NCBI GenBank assembly: GCA_021797555.1
Contig: JAJZZM010000008.1
Span: 1-35,927, forward strand
Length of the DNA: 35,927 nucleotides
Reading direction: 5' to 3'
Source of the DNA: Thermoplasmata archaeon
GTDB lineage: Archaea; Thermoplasmatota; Thermoplasmata; Thermoplasmatales; Thermoplasmataceae
In this document: piece by piece, positions 17,952 to 27,465 of the stretch
Position numbering within the stretch: position 1 is the stretch's first letter
Layout: each line of letters starts with the position of its first letter
Made by a program: the position numbers and the translations under genes
Notes under the pieces: model-generated
What the model was told of the DNA's origin: nothing
Seen by the model: only the letters and a program-made list of their open reading frames with translations
Database searches by the model: none

Positions 17952-18839
17952 ATGCTAAATTATATAAATAATATATTTTCAATAATATTATCATCACCAT
18001 ATTTTGCGCCTGCGTATAAATCCATAATTGCAATAATAATCGGTTTAATAATAAATTATATTATATCAAAATCTATTTCAAGAATAAAAACACAGGAATT
18101 TAAATACACATTTAAAAAAATATTAAGAGCGGTAATAGGTTTTATAGTTTTTATTGTAATAATAACAATATGGGTAAAGGATTTATCTATATTAATAGTT
18201 GCAATAGGATTATTCTCCGCAGGCCTTGCATTTTCCCTACGGGACCCAATAACAAGTATTGTTGGCTGGTTTTCAATAATAGTATTAAGACCATTCAAAA
18301 CAGGTGATAGAATAAAAGTAAATGAAAATGAGGGTGATGTTATAGATTTTGATATTTTTTATACGTACATAATGGAAATAGGTGCATGGACAAAGGCCAA
18401 TTTATATACAGGTAGGGTAATTGTTGTTCCTAACTCAATTCTTTTTACATCCGGAATAATAAATTATTCAAAAGATCTCAATTATTTATGGGATAATATA
18501 ACAATAACAGTAAATTATAGTGAGGATTTAGAAAAGGCACAGAATTTAATGATAGAATCTGCAAATGAAATAACAAATGATTTTATGGAAAAAGCAAAAC
18601 TTGAATATAATAAATTTAAAAGTAAATATTATATTAAACTTGGAACAATTGCAGCAAGAACTTTTATAAGTATAACAGATAATTTTGTTAAAATAGATTT
18701 AAGGTATATAACTGATTACCGCGTTAGAAAGGATACAAATTCAAAAATATATTTATTGATATTAAAGAAATTCAATGAAAACAATATAAAAATAGCATCA
18801 TCATCAATGAATATAACATTAAAGGATAATAAAAAATAA
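17952..18839 (+). CDS. mscS: MscS-family mechanosensitive ion channel
   Basis: A 295-residue membrane channel that opens under membrane tension to release solutes during osmotic downshock. Three hydrophobic segments occur at about 20-40, 55-76 and 78-102. The pore-lining third helix is GLFSAGLAFSLRDPITSIVGWF, followed by the hallmark RPFKTGDRIKV and the beta domain VVVPNSILFTSGIINYS. A mixed alpha/beta cytoplasmic part ends the protein. It matches the minimal MscS architecture. Its ATG lies only 42 nt after the decayed recombinase, so the IS insertion may have altered its promoter. AAAGGATATAATAATG provides both an A/T-rich box and a weak GG motif. Confidence 0.9.
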   Translation: MLNYINNIFSIILSSPYFAPAYKSIIAIIIGLIINYIISKSISRIKTQEFKYTFKKILRAVIGFIVFIVIITIWVKDLSILIVAIGLFSAGLAFSLRDPITSIVGWFSIIVLRPFKTGDRIKVNENEGDVIDFDIFYTYIMEIGAWTKANLYTGRVIVVPNSILFTSGIINYSKDLNYLWDNITITVNYSEDLEKAQNLMIESANEITNDFMEKAKLEYNKFKSKYYIKLGTIAARTFISITDNFVKIDLRYITDYRVRKDTNSKIYLLILKKFNENNIKIASSSMNITLKDNKK

Positions 18840-18968
18840 CTTCAGTATCATTTCTAGGATATAGGTAATCTCTTATAGCATTCAAAATATTACACACAAC
18901 CTTTAATTTATCAGTAAACTATTTATTAATATTATTATCGATATATATATCAAAGTATTAATATTGTT

Positions 18969-19301
18969 ATGGATAAAAAAATGTTTATATCAATAATAAT
19001 TATTATTCTTATGATAACGATAGGATTCTACGGTTTAATATATTATAATTATGAAAGCAGATTTAATAGCAATGAACCATTCATATCAAATTCTATTACA
19101 AGTATTAATAATACTCCCCTCCATAAAATGGGACCTTATGGGCACTACTACCGGGGTTGGGGAAATCTAGTAAAGAGTATTAAATTATGGACACCAGTAA
19201 TTTTATTAAATTCACCATATAAGGGATGCGCAAAAGCTTCCTCAGATCAGTCATTTAATACCAAATATGATATAGCGAGTCATATTAATAAAAATGCCTA
19301 A
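18969..19301 (+). CDS. Short membrane-anchored or secreted protein, possibly truncated
   Basis: A 110-residue frame with one N-terminal hydrophobic helix (about 5-26, FISIIIIILMITIGFYGLIYY) after MDKKM, a signal anchor or uncleaved signal peptide. The rest is Ser/Asn-rich, with GPYGHYYRGWG and a single Cys (SPYKGCAK). It is not a family I know. TATATATATCAAAGTATTAAT precedes the ATG, so it could be expressed leaderlessly. The end lacks any recognisable domain finish and nothing downstream continues it, so it may be a truncated remnant of a larger exported protein. Confidence 0.45.
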   Translation: MDKKMFISIIIIILMITIGFYGLIYYNYESRFNSNEPFISNSITSINNTPLHKMGPYGHYYRGWGNLVKSIKLWTPVILLNSPYKGCAKASSDQSFNTKYDIASHINKNA

Positions 19302-19351
19302 TTTAGATTTATTAATAACTAAATTCTTATTAACATATAATTAAATTAATG

Positions 19352-19591
19352 TTATTCTCCATGCTCAAATCCTCCCTCTGCCCCAGAAATCTCTTCTGCT
19401 TCTCCAGCATCAACAGCCGAATTCTCATTCTCTTCAGATACAATTATTTCTTTTCTCTCCTTTATATATTTTTTCTGCTGCTTCATTTCTTCTTTTTCTT
19501 TCTTTTTTTCTGAACCCATATTTTTCACCATTAATTTTTGTATAACATCTTTTATTTCTATATAAATATTTATAATAATATTTTTATCCAT
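19352..19591 (-). CDS. Small highly charged protein, unknown function
   Basis: 79 residues at the longest. A Lys/Glu-rich central helix (GSEKKKEKEEMKQQKKYIKERKE, about 27-49) is followed by a very acidic, low-complexity Ala/Glu/Gly tail. The start is uncertain. ATG at 19591 leaves only 40 bp to the divergent MazG-like gene. ATG at 19531 gives MVKNMGSEKKK..., and the TATA-like CTATATAAATATTTA (19559-19573, read in reverse) lies about 30 nt upstream of it. That fits a leaderless start and is my second choice only because the longer frame is open. No family is recognised. It could be an RNA- or protein-binding tail module. Confidence 0.5.
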   Translation of the reverse strand: MDKNIIINIYIEIKDVIQKLMVKNMGSEKKKEKEEMKQQKKYIKERKEIIVSEENENSAVDAGEAEEISGAEGGFEHGE

Positions 19592-19631
19592 AATAATAAA
19601 AATATTTATTTAATAATTCCATAAACTGATA

Positions 19632-20003
19632 ATGACAGATATTAAGGAATTACAATCAATAGCTAAAGATTTTATAGATAAACGTGACTGGAGACAATTT
19701 CAAACTTTAAAGGATTTAGCCATGAATTCATCAATAGAATCAAATGAATTGATGGAGATATTTTTATGGCACGATAAAAATTTTGAGGAAAATATTATCT
19801 CCGGCAACGACAAGGAAACTTTAAACAAAATAAAAAATGAAATTTCAGATATATTATTTTCATGCCTGGCAATAGCAGATCATTTAAATTTTGATATTTC
19901 TGAGGCATATAAAAATAAGATGTCCGAGCTTGAGAAGAGATATGATGTAAATAAAGTAAAGGGTAAATTAATAAAAATACCATCACCTGACCATAAAAAG
20001 TAA
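19632..20003 (+). CDS. MazG-like nucleotide pyrophosphohydrolase
   Basis: A 123-residue all-alpha NTP pyrophosphatase of the MazG/RS21-C6 (dCTPase) type. It splits a nucleoside triphosphate into monophosphate and pyrophosphate, cleaning the nucleotide pool. The EExxD-type metal-binding set is visible: ESNELMEIF supplies ExxE, and NEISDIL about 20 residues later supplies ExxD. RDWRQFQTLKDLAMN at the N-terminus and AYKNKMSELEKRYDVNKVKG at the end are standard for the small RS21-C6-like proteins. The substrate is not predicted precisely. Its stop directly abuts the stop of the convergent ABC gene. Confidence 0.88.
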   Translation: MTDIKELQSIAKDFIDKRDWRQFQTLKDLAMNSSIESNELMEIFLWHDKNFEENIISGNDKETLNKIKNEISDILFSCLAIADHLNFDISEAYKNKMSELEKRYDVNKVKGKLIKIPSPDHKK

Positions 20004-21713
20004 TTACAACATTAATTTATTCTGATTGTATAATTCATAGAAATAACTATGATTTTTTATTAATGTATATGGTTCTCCATCCTCAATGATTTTACCATTC
20101 TTAACATAAAATAAATAATCTGAATTCATTATTGTATTTAAATGATGTGCAATTATAATAACTGTTTTGTTTTCCATAATTTTATAAATAGCATTCTGTA
20201 TATTTGCCTCGTTTATTGAATCTAACTGAGACGTTGCCTCATCCATTATAATTATTTCAGGATTGTTGATAACGGCTCTAAGAATAGAAATAGCCTGCCT
20301 CTGGCCTTCTGATAGGTTAGAACCTCTTTCTCCTACTTCGGAATCAAGCGATAATTTGCTTAATATTTCATTAAGACCTGTATCTATTATTTTTTGATTT
20401 ATATAATCTTCAGTTATATTTTCATTTGCAAATTTTATATTGTCCAGTATTGTCCCCTCAAACAGAAAGGGATCCTGAAGTATGACGCCAAATAATTTAC
20501 GGTAATTCTCTGTATTTATATCGTTTATATTTATATTGTCCATTGTTATCGAACCGGAATCCGGTTTATAAAATTTTAACATTAAATTTGTTATTGTTGT
20601 TTTGCCTGCTCCGGTTTTACCTATAAATGCTACTTTCTGGCCTTTCCTTATTGTAAAAGATATATTATTTATTGTATCAGTTTCACCGTATGAAAATTTT
20701 ACATTATTAAATGAGATATTGTCATTGAAGTTTATATTATCATATTTATAATTATTTTTATCCTTCTCTTCATCTATAATTTTATATATCCTCTCAACCG
20801 CAATTGATGATGACTGGTAGGAATTATAAAACTGGGATAACTGAACTATTGGGTTAAAAAAGCTCTGAACATAAACCACAAATGATACTAAAATACCTAT
20901 GCTTAAAATTCCAGAAAATACCTCTGTGCCCCCCTCGTACAGGACTATCATTATTCCAAATCCTTCTATTACCTGGACTATAGATGAGAATAGCGATGTT
21001 AATCTCACTGCCTTTACATTTGCATTATAATTATTATTATTTACATTTTCAAAGCTTTCATTAAAAACATCCTCGGTTCCTGAGCTTTTTATAGCCTTTA
21101 CACCATTAATTGATTCGCTGACATTGCCAGTCAACTCTGCTATTTTTTGTCTTACACTGATATAATTAAATTTTATCTTTTTATTCATTAAAAAAACAGT
21201 TGCCAGAAGCATTGGTATTATTAAAACTGCATAAACTGTTAATCTATAATCTAAATATGTCATTATAAATAATGATGCTATTATTCCGGCTATTCCTGAA
21301 ACAACCTGCGGTATCTGGAAGGTTAAAAAATCACCCAAGGTTTCTGCATCGTTTGTAATCCTGCTTATTATTTTTCCGGAATTTTTAGTAGAATAATATT
21401 TTAATGGCACATACTGTAGATTTTCAAATGCTTTATCCCTTAATTGCTTTATTACCATCTGAGATGTATTCATCATGTATAATGTTCTTCTATTCTCAGA
21501 AAAATAATTTATTATATATATTATTATGTAAAAACTGCCAAGATATATTAATAATGTAAACTTTAATGATATTATTGAATCTGTTGCAATACCAATTAGA
21601 TAGGGCCCAATCATTGCAATTACAGATGATAATAATATTGAAAAAATGATAATTGATGAATTTCTTCTGTATGATAATATTTCTTTTATTAGTCTTATAA
21701 AATATTTATTCAT
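20004..21713 (-). CDS. ABC exporter half-transporter, subunit with intact catalytic glutamate
   Basis: A type IV (MsbA/Sav1866-like) half-transporter of about 569 residues with six N-terminal membrane helices and a C-terminal ATPase. Walker A is GKTGAGKTT, the signature is LSEGQ rather than LSGGQ, Walker B is IIIMDEATS with the catalytic Glu, and the H-loop is IIIAHHL. The frame extends to GTG 21722, but ATG 21713 has GGTGA 5 nt upstream, giving an 8-bp overlap with the partner gene. The overlap, similar length and complementary motif changes show that it dimerises with the 21706-23418 product. Lipid, drug or peptide export is possible; the substrate is unknown. Confidence 0.92.
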   Translation of the reverse strand: MNKYFIRLIKEILSYRRNSSIIIFSILLSSVIAMIGPYLIGIATDSIISLKFTLLIYLGSFYIIIYIINYFSENRRTLYMMNTSQMVIKQLRDKAFENLQYVPLKYYSTKNSGKIISRITNDAETLGDFLTFQIPQVVSGIAGIIASLFIMTYLDYRLTVYAVLIIPMLLATVFLMNKKIKFNYISVRQKIAELTGNVSESINGVKAIKSSGTEDVFNESFENVNNNNYNANVKAVRLTSLFSSIVQVIEGFGIMIVLYEGGTEVFSGILSIGILVSFVVYVQSFFNPIVQLSQFYNSYQSSSIAVERIYKIIDEEKDKNNYKYDNINFNDNISFNNVKFSYGETDTINNISFTIRKGQKVAFIGKTGAGKTTITNLMLKFYKPDSGSITMDNININDINTENYRKLFGVILQDPFLFEGTILDNIKFANENITEDYINQKIIDTGLNEILSKLSLDSEVGERGSNLSEGQRQAISILRAVINNPEIIIMDEATSQLDSINEANIQNAIYKIMENKTVIIIAHHLNTIMNSDYLFYVKNGKIIEDGEPYTLIKNHSYFYELYNQNKLML

Positions 21714-23418
21714 GGGCATCACCTGTTAATTGCTTTGAAAACATGGATGAGAAATAATTGCTCTTATAAATAAGGTTTTTAATTTGTCCATGTTCTATAA
21801 CTTCACCATTATCAATAACATAAACATAATCTGCAAGTAAAACTGATGATAACTTATGGCTCACCATTATCATAGTTCTATTTTTTATATATTCTTTTAT
21901 TGTTTTTATAAATTCCATTTCTGTATCAGCATCCAGGCTCGATGTTGAATCGTCAAATATAATTATTTCTGGGTCTCTTATAATAATCCTTGCTATTGCC
22001 AGCCTCTGCTTCTGGCCACCTGATAATGTAATTCCACGTTCACCTACTATTGTATTATATTTGTCTGGCAAACTTTCGATAAAATCATCAATTTTGGCTA
22101 AATGCGATGCATTTTTTATAGCATTTTCATCATAATGCCTTCCCATTGTTATATTATAACTTATTGACCCTGAGAATAAAATGACATCCTGTGAAACTAT
22201 GCCTATTTTTTCCCTTATTATACTATCATTTATATCCTTTAATTCATTATTATCTATATATATGTGCCCTTCATAATTTTTATATAAACCAGACATTATA
22301 TTTATTAATGTTGTTTTGCCAGATCCAGTTTCTCCAACTATTGCTAGTTTATCATTACTTTTAATATCCATATTTATATTCTTAAGTATGTAATTATTAT
22401 TTATTTTATATGATAAATTTTCTATTTTAATATTGCCCTTTATTTCGGGATTTAACTTACCAGTGTATTCATAATCATTATCATTTATTGAATTGATTCT
22501 ATCAAGGCTTGCCATGCCATTTTCATAGAATGATATGTACCTCCCATAGAATCTAACCGGCCTTAATACTAATGTAAATATATTAACTGCTGCTATTACA
22601 CTGCCGATTGAAACAGTTGAAAATATACTTTCATATCCTCCATAAATTAAAACAAATCCAACTGCTAAATTTAATAGAAGCAATAATAATGGATTATATA
22701 AAGACCTGATGCCTGCTATATTTTTATAATCATCATAATAATCATCGGTAATATTATTAAATCTATTTACCTCTTTATCTTCAGCGGTAAAACTTCTAAC
22801 TACCCTGTTGCCCAAAATATTCTGGTTTAATATTCCATTCATTCTGCCATATTTGTCTCTTAAAGACCTCCAGAATCTTCTCTGTGACCTCTGCATTACC
22901 AGTGTAAAGTATATTACAGGTATTATCACTGCAAAAAATATTATTGTAAAGCCATAATATAGTTTGCTTAACTCCAGTGCTGCAATAATTATTAAAAATG
23001 TAACACTAAAGAGGTTTGATAAACTCATATTTACTAATCTTCTTAAGGTTTCTATGTCCATTGTAAATTTTGATAATATATTGCCGGTAGAATTTTTATT
23101 AAAATATTCATAATTCTTTGATAATAATTTTTTAAATTCATTTTTTCTTAAATTATAAACAAATTTCTGGCTTGCTTTATTGGCATAGTAATCTATTGCA
23201 AAGTCAAATATTGCCGATCCGGCAGTAACAATCAGTATTAAAAGTGCATATTTTAAAATTATTGAATAATTTTTACCCACTAAATCATCTACAGAATCAC
23301 CTATATACAATGGAATTAAAATTCTCAAATACGCATAAAGTATTGATGCTATGATAACAACTATTATCAAGTACCATACATTTTTTATATTTCTAAATAT
23401 GATAGAATACCTGCCCAC
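21706..23418 (-). CDS. ABC exporter half-transporter, subunit with degenerate Walker B
   Basis: The 570-residue partner subunit has six membrane helices and an ATPase domain. Walker A is GETGSGKTT and the signature is a normal LSGGQKQR. Walker B reads IIIFDDSTSSLD, so Asp replaces the catalytic Glu. The H-loop is VSHKLSS. In heterodimeric exporters such as TM287/288, one site uses this Asp with the non-canonical signature of the other subunit and hydrolyses poorly. The start is GTG at 23418; no better ATG is near, and a TATA-like AATAATATATAC lies upstream. It is the first gene of the two-gene operon. Confidence 0.93.
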   Translation of the reverse strand: MGRYSIIFRNIKNVWYLIIVVIIASILYAYLRILIPLYIGDSVDDLVGKNYSIILKYALLILIVTAGSAIFDFAIDYYANKASQKFVYNLRKNEFKKLLSKNYEYFNKNSTGNILSKFTMDIETLRRLVNMSLSNLFSVTFLIIIAALELSKLYYGFTIIFFAVIIPVIYFTLVMQRSQRRFWRSLRDKYGRMNGILNQNILGNRVVRSFTAEDKEVNRFNNITDDYYDDYKNIAGIRSLYNPLLLLLLNLAVGFVLIYGGYESIFSTVSIGSVIAAVNIFTLVLRPVRFYGRYISFYENGMASLDRINSINDNDYEYTGKLNPEIKGNIKIENLSYKINNNYILKNINMDIKSNDKLAIVGETGSGKTTLINIMSGLYKNYEGHIYIDNNELKDINDSIIREKIGIVSQDVILFSGSISYNITMGRHYDENAIKNASHLAKIDDFIESLPDKYNTIVGERGITLSGGQKQRLAIARIIIRDPEIIIFDDSTSSLDADTEMEFIKTIKEYIKNRTMIMVSHKLSSVLLADYVYVIDNGEVIEHGQIKNLIYKSNYFSSMFSKQLTGDAHE

Positions 23419-23711
23419 AATAATACTTTATTATTTGATATTATTTTTATTTTTTGTATATATTATTTATTAAAAAACTATTTTCCGGGTAAATAAATTT
23501 TTAAAGGGTACTAATTGATTATTTTATAATGTTTGATAATATAAAAATTAATTAAATGTCTGACACAATAAAAAATATATGTTAAAAATGTTTTTTCTTT
23601 AAAATAGCTTTTAATAAGACAATATTTAAATTTATATATAATTTTTATTGTATTATAAGCTGAATAGATAATGTTATATATTGTCATTGATTTATTATCA
23701 TTGGGATAACA

Positions 23712-24317
23712 ATGAGTGGTGAAAGGTATTATTATTACTATAAATTAATAAATAATTCACCTTCGGAATCTGTTATGGAGTATTTTTTGGACTTATCCCA
23801 GCAGCTTGAAAACGACAATGAACTGTATGACAATGAAAGGTCAAATTTAGAGGCATTAATAGCTAAATGTATAAATGGTAATAGCAAAGCTTATGTAAAG
23901 GTGATAAACTCTGTAACCGGCATGGAGGAAGAGCCGCCAAAAACATCTGTTGATGAGTTTGGTGGAAACGCAATTTTTATTGGCAGGGAGCTAAAATATG
24001 GAATAGAATGGAATGTTTATGAGCCCAGGGCAAATAACAATCTATTCTTCAAAAAATGGTATTATAATGAGAGAATTTCTTCGGTGCTTGATAAAATATT
24101 TATTAATATTGTCCCAGGAAAATTAAGTAATTACTTTGATATACCTCCATGGATATTTGGAAATTTTTCATACAGAGGCATAAATTATAAACCTTTACGG
24201 GAAATAATAGATAAGGCAATAGAAAATGAGATTATACCAAACAAATATTATCTTGTAACAAAAGGCATTCCAAAAGAATTGCTTGATAATATAAATGAAA
24301 GTGATATGTGGTTATAA
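23712..24317 (+). CDS. Conserved-looking protein of unknown function, 201 residues
   Basis: A soluble acidic protein starting MSGERYYYYYKLINN. It has an N-terminal helical part (SVMEYFLDLSQQLENDNELYDNERSNLEALIAK, written here as positions about 19-51), then FGGNAIFIGRELKYGIEWNVYEP (strand-rich, about 82-104). A C-terminal part has FDIPPWIFGNFSYRGINYKPLREIIDKA. I recognise no domain, signal or metal motif. The gene has its own upstream AT-rich region of about 290 bp shared with the divergent ABC operon and is followed at 17 nt by the DtxR operator. Coding is likely, judged by length, balanced composition and codon use. Function is not inferred. Confidence 0.75.
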   Translation: MSGERYYYYYKLINNSPSESVMEYFLDLSQQLENDNELYDNERSNLEALIAKCINGNSKAYVKVINSVTGMEEEPPKTSVDEFGGNAIFIGRELKYGIEWNVYEPRANNNLFFKKWYYNERISSVLDKIFINIVPGKLSNYFDIPPWIFGNFSYRGINYKPLREIIDKAIENEIIPNKYYLVTKGIPKELLDNINESDMWL

Positions 24318-24333
24318 TAAGTGATTAATTATT

Positions 24334-24351
24334 TATCTGTAAATACAGATA
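24334..24351. promoter_or_regulatory. Perfect 18-bp palindromic operator, candidate DtxR-like site
   Basis: TATCTGTA, two spacer bases, then TACAGATA: the two 8-bp arms are exact inverted complements. The site ends two bases before a TATA-like box and 31 bp before the ATG of the DtxR-family regulator at 24383, so bound protein would overlap the BRE/TATA zone. Autoregulation is inferred from position and symmetry. Confidence 0.65.
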
Positions 24352-24352
24352 T

Positions 24353-24363
24353 CTTTATATATT
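24353..24363 (+). promoter_or_regulatory. TATA-like box of the DtxR-family gene
   Basis: CTTTATATATT, centred about 25 bp before the ATG at 24383, is at the distance expected for a leaderless archaeal transcript. It follows directly on the palindromic operator. Confidence 0.55.
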
Positions 24364-24382
24364 TTAGTAGAATACTAACATT

Positions 24383-24778
24383 ATGGAAGGTAATATTACA
24401 AAAAAGGAGAGGGATTGCATAATAGCATTGCATGACCACATTAGTTTACCTGTAAGGCTATTTAACATAGCCGAAATGCTTAATATTAAGGCTCCAACAG
24501 CCCATGAACTTGTAAACCGGTTAATCTCAAAAGGTGTTATAGAAAAGAATAATGGTGTTATTTCATTAACGGAATATGGAAACAAGGTTTACGGTGATAT
24601 TATAACAGCACACAGGACTATGGAAATAATATTTACAAAAAGCGGTGTAAATTCTGATGAGGCCTGCTCCGAAATAGGTAAAATAGACTATTTAATGGAT
24701 GAAAAATCTATTGAAAAATTACTTTTAAATATAGGCAATCCTGAAAAATGCCCGCATGGAAAACCGGTTAAGCCATAA
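24383..24778 (+). CDS. DtxR/MntR-family metal-responsive regulator, short form
   Basis: A 131-residue repressor with an N-terminal winged helix (about 4-70; NIAEMLNIKAPTAHELVNRLISKGVIEKNNGVISLTEYG, positions 28-66) and a dimerisation/metal-binding helix region (71-125). Landmarks are HRTMEII (H77, E81), EAC (C95) and NPEKCPHG (C123, H125), all typical of the family. The classical Cys-x-x-Glu-His is here C-S-E-I-G, so one histidine ligand is absent. The C-terminal SH3-like domain of DtxR/IdeR is also missing, as in MntR-sized archaeal members. It probably controls iron or manganese genes. The perfect palindrome upstream fits autorepression. It overlaps the convergent phosphatase by 11 bp. Confidence 0.88.
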   Translation: MEGNITKKERDCIIALHDHISLPVRLFNIAEMLNIKAPTAHELVNRLISKGVIEKNNGVISLTEYGNKVYGDIITAHRTMEIIFTKSGVNSDEACSEIGKIDYLMDEKSIEKLLLNIGNPEKCPHGKPVKP

Positions 24779-25340
24779 AAATTTTTTTTATTCTTTCTGT
24801 TACAAGCAAAGACCCTATGGATAAAATCTTTTTTTTCTTTGCATTTATAAAACTCATTGATGCATATCTTATATCTATTCCAAAACTTTCCTCTTCATTT
24901 AAATCAAGGTAATATGATAATGCACATCTTATAGGAAATGCATGGCTAACAACTATGTAATTTCCATTATAAGAATTTATAAGGTCTATCATCCTATTTT
25001 TCTGTGATTCAAAGGACTCCATTCCAAGTTCCTCCCTTTTTTTATCCGGTATTTCTTCTATTCTTTTGCCGTTATACTCACCAAAATCTGATTCTATAGC
25101 CCTATAATCTATTTTTATTTCTGAATTTAGATACTGAGATATTATATTTGCAGTTTGTATCGCACGCAAAACCGGACTTGAAATAATTCCATCAAATTTT
25201 AACCCTTTTAATTGTTCCCCTGTAAATGTAGCCTGATCTACACCAGTCTCAGTTAATCTATATTTATTTAATTCACGGGATAGTATGCCCGTCCTATTAG
25301 TATAACTTTCACCATGCCTTATTAATAAAGTATAATTCAT
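24768..25340 (-). CDS. Histidine phosphatase (phosphoglycerate mutase-like)
   Basis: A 190-residue histidine-acid phosphatase of branch 1. The catalytic RHGES is at 8-12, SSPVLRAIQTA is the next conserved arginine region, and the second histidine lies in VVSHAFPIR. The family includes cofactor-dependent phosphoglycerate mutase, but also many small phosphatases (fructose-2,6-bisphosphatase, CobC/alpha-ribazole phosphatase types). At this length, without the mutase-specific insert, phosphatase activity is more likely than glycolytic mutase. The substrate is unknown. The protein is cytosolic. It is convergent with the DtxR gene; the two 3' ends overlap. Confidence 0.87.
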   Translation of the reverse strand: MNYTLLIRHGESYTNRTGILSRELNKYRLTETGVDQATFTGEQLKGLKFDGIISSPVLRAIQTANIISQYLNSEIKIDYRAIESDFGEYNGKRIEEIPDKKREELGMESFESQKNRMIDLINSYNGNYIVVSHAFPIRCALSYYLDLNEEESFGIDIRYASMSFINAKKKKILSIGSLLVTERIKKIFMA

Positions 25341-25501
25341 ACACTAATATATTATTATAATGTTTATAATTTTATTGAATTTTGATTATAGGGATATGAT
25401 AAATTAATTTATTTTTTATTAAATAATAGAGAACATGATTAATAATGGTATTTGCTTTTAGAAATACAATAATTTTGTATATATATATTTAATCATAAAT
25501 A

Positions 25502-27412
25502 ATGAATAAACTAAAAAATGAAAAAAGTCCATATCTGCTTGAACATTCAAATAATCCAGTGGAATGGTATCCATGGGGTGATGAGGCATTTAATAAGGCT
25601 AAAAGTGATGACAAACCTATATTTTTGAGTATAGGCTATTCAACATGCCACTGGTGCCATGTTATGGAAAACGAAAGTTTTTCGGATAAGGATGTTGCAG
25701 AAAAACTTAATAATACATTTGTCTGTATTAAAGTAGACAGGGAAGAAAGGCCGGATATAGATAATATTTACATGACAATGAGCCAGATGATGACCGGCAG
25801 CGGCGGATGGCCGTTAAATATTATATTAACACCAGATAAAAAGCCTATATTTGCATTTACATACATACCAAGAAATTCAAGGAATAACATGATAGGAATT
25901 ATAGATTTATGCGATAATATAAATTATCTATGGAAAAATAAGAGAGATGAACTTGAAGAAAATGGCAATAAGGTTATCACTGCACTGGAATCACATGAAA
26001 ATATAAAATATGAAAATAAAGAAATAAATTATGAAGATATAATACAGAAGACATTTAAATCATTAAAAAACAATTATGATAATGAGTATGGTGGTTTCGG
26101 ATCATCCCCAAAATTCCCATCATTCCATCATTTAATATTTCTAATGAATTATTATAAAAAATATGATAACAGAGAAGCATTAAATATGGTTGAAAATACA
26201 CTGAGAAAAATGTATCTTGGTGGTATATATGACCATGTCGGATATGGTTTCCATAGATATTCAACTGATTCATTATGGAGAATCCCGCATTTTGAGAAGA
26301 TGGGCTATGATCAGGCAATGGCCATAATGGCATACACTTATGCATATTACATTACAGGGGATAACTTTTATAAAAACATTGTTTACCAGACATTCACATT
26401 TTTAAAAAATGAAATGTTTAACCATGCATTTTATACTGCCATAGATGCCGATTCAGAAAATGAGGAGGGCAAATATTACACATGGACCTACGATGAAATA
26501 AATAGGATTACCGATGATGAATTCATTAATTTATTCAATGTAACACGTGAAGGTAATTTCTTTGATATTAATTACAGGGCAACAGGCAAAAATATACTAT
26601 ATTTAAAGGAAAATACGGATATAATATATAATAAAAAGATAGGTGAAGATCTAAAGAAATTATATAATGAGAGGAATAATAGGATAAAACCATTGAAGGA
26701 TGATAAAATTTTATCCGATATTAATGGTTTAATAATAAAATCATTATCACTGGCATCTATGGTATTTAATGATAAGGAAATGTTAAATTATGCAGAAGAA
26801 GCAGCTGATTTTATAATGAATAATATGTATAAAAATAATATATTATACCACAGATACCGTGATGGTGATGTTTCAATACCTGGTTTTTTAGATGATTATG
26901 CATTCCTATCATCCGGTTTATTATATCTATATGAGGCAGATTTAAATGAAATATATTTAAAATATGCAAAGGATTTAAACATTTATGTGAAAGATAATTT
27001 TTATGATAAACTAAACGGTGGCTTCTATGAGAGCAGTGATAACATAATAGTAAAATTAAAGGAAACCTATGATAATGCAATACCATCTGGATTTTCTGCC
27101 GAAATAGACAACCTTGTAATATTGAACTATATGGATCCAAATTATCAGGATATTATAGGCAAATCATTAAAAAGCATATATAATGACCTGAACAGGGAAT
27201 CTATGTTCTTTTCTAACACAGTTTCGGCATTTTTTAAAATTATTGATTATTATAAAATAGCAACAGGCAATGAAGAGATTATAAACTATCTAAAAGAAAA
27301 GTATCCATATAATTATTATTTTATTAAGGACAATAATAATGAAATAAATGTATGTGATAAAAACAAATGCTTTATAATAAAGGATATAAATGAATTAAAA
27401 AAATTAATATAA
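25502..27412 (+). CDS. YyaL/DUF255 thioredoxin-domain protein (SSP411 family)
   Basis: A 636-residue protein of the YyaL/spermatogenesis-associated protein 20 family. The N-terminal thioredoxin-like domain begins [21 protein letters not shown], with a CHWC centre at 49-52 and [15 protein letters not shown] after it. The larger C-terminal part is an alpha/alpha toroid like the N-acylglucosamine epimerase/glycosidase fold ([29 protein letters not shown]-like segments and [10 protein letters not shown]). The biochemical role is poorly known; disulfide chemistry and a sugar-related activity have both been proposed. TTTGTATATATATTT lies about 20-25 nt before the ATG, suggesting a leaderless start. 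Full length; no truncation seen. Confidence 0.92.
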   Translation: MNKLKNEKSPYLLEHSNNPVEWYPWGDEAFNKAKSDDKPIFLSIGYSTCHWCHVMENESFSDKDVAEKLNNTFVCIKVDREERPDIDNIYMTMSQMMTGSGGWPLNIILTPDKKPIFAFTYIPRNSRNNMIGIIDLCDNINYLWKNKRDELEENGNKVITALESHENIKYENKEINYEDIIQKTFKSLKNNYDNEYGGFGSSPKFPSFHHLIFLMNYYKKYDNREALNMVENTLRKMYLGGIYDHVGYGFHRYSTDSLWRIPHFEKMGYDQAMAIMAYTYAYYITGDNFYKNIVYQTFTFLKNEMFNHAFYTAIDADSENEEGKYYTWTYDEINRITDDEFINLFNVTREGNFFDINYRATGKNILYLKENTDIIYNKKIGEDLKKLYNERNNRIKPLKDDKILSDINGLIIKSLSLASMVFNDKEMLNYAEEAADFIMNNMYKNNILYHRYRDGDVSIPGFLDDYAFLSSGLLYLYEADLNEIYLKYAKDLNIYVKDNFYDKLNGGFYESSDNIIVKLKETYDNAIPSGFSAEIDNLVILNYMDPNYQDIIGKSLKSIYNDLNRESMFFSNTVSAFFKIIDYYKIATGNEEIINYLKEKYPYNYYFIKDNNNEINVCDKNKCFIIKDINELKKLI

Positions 27413-27465
27413 TAATTTAAAAATTATTTCTCAATAGTTAAATATCCCATTGCAATATTTAAACA

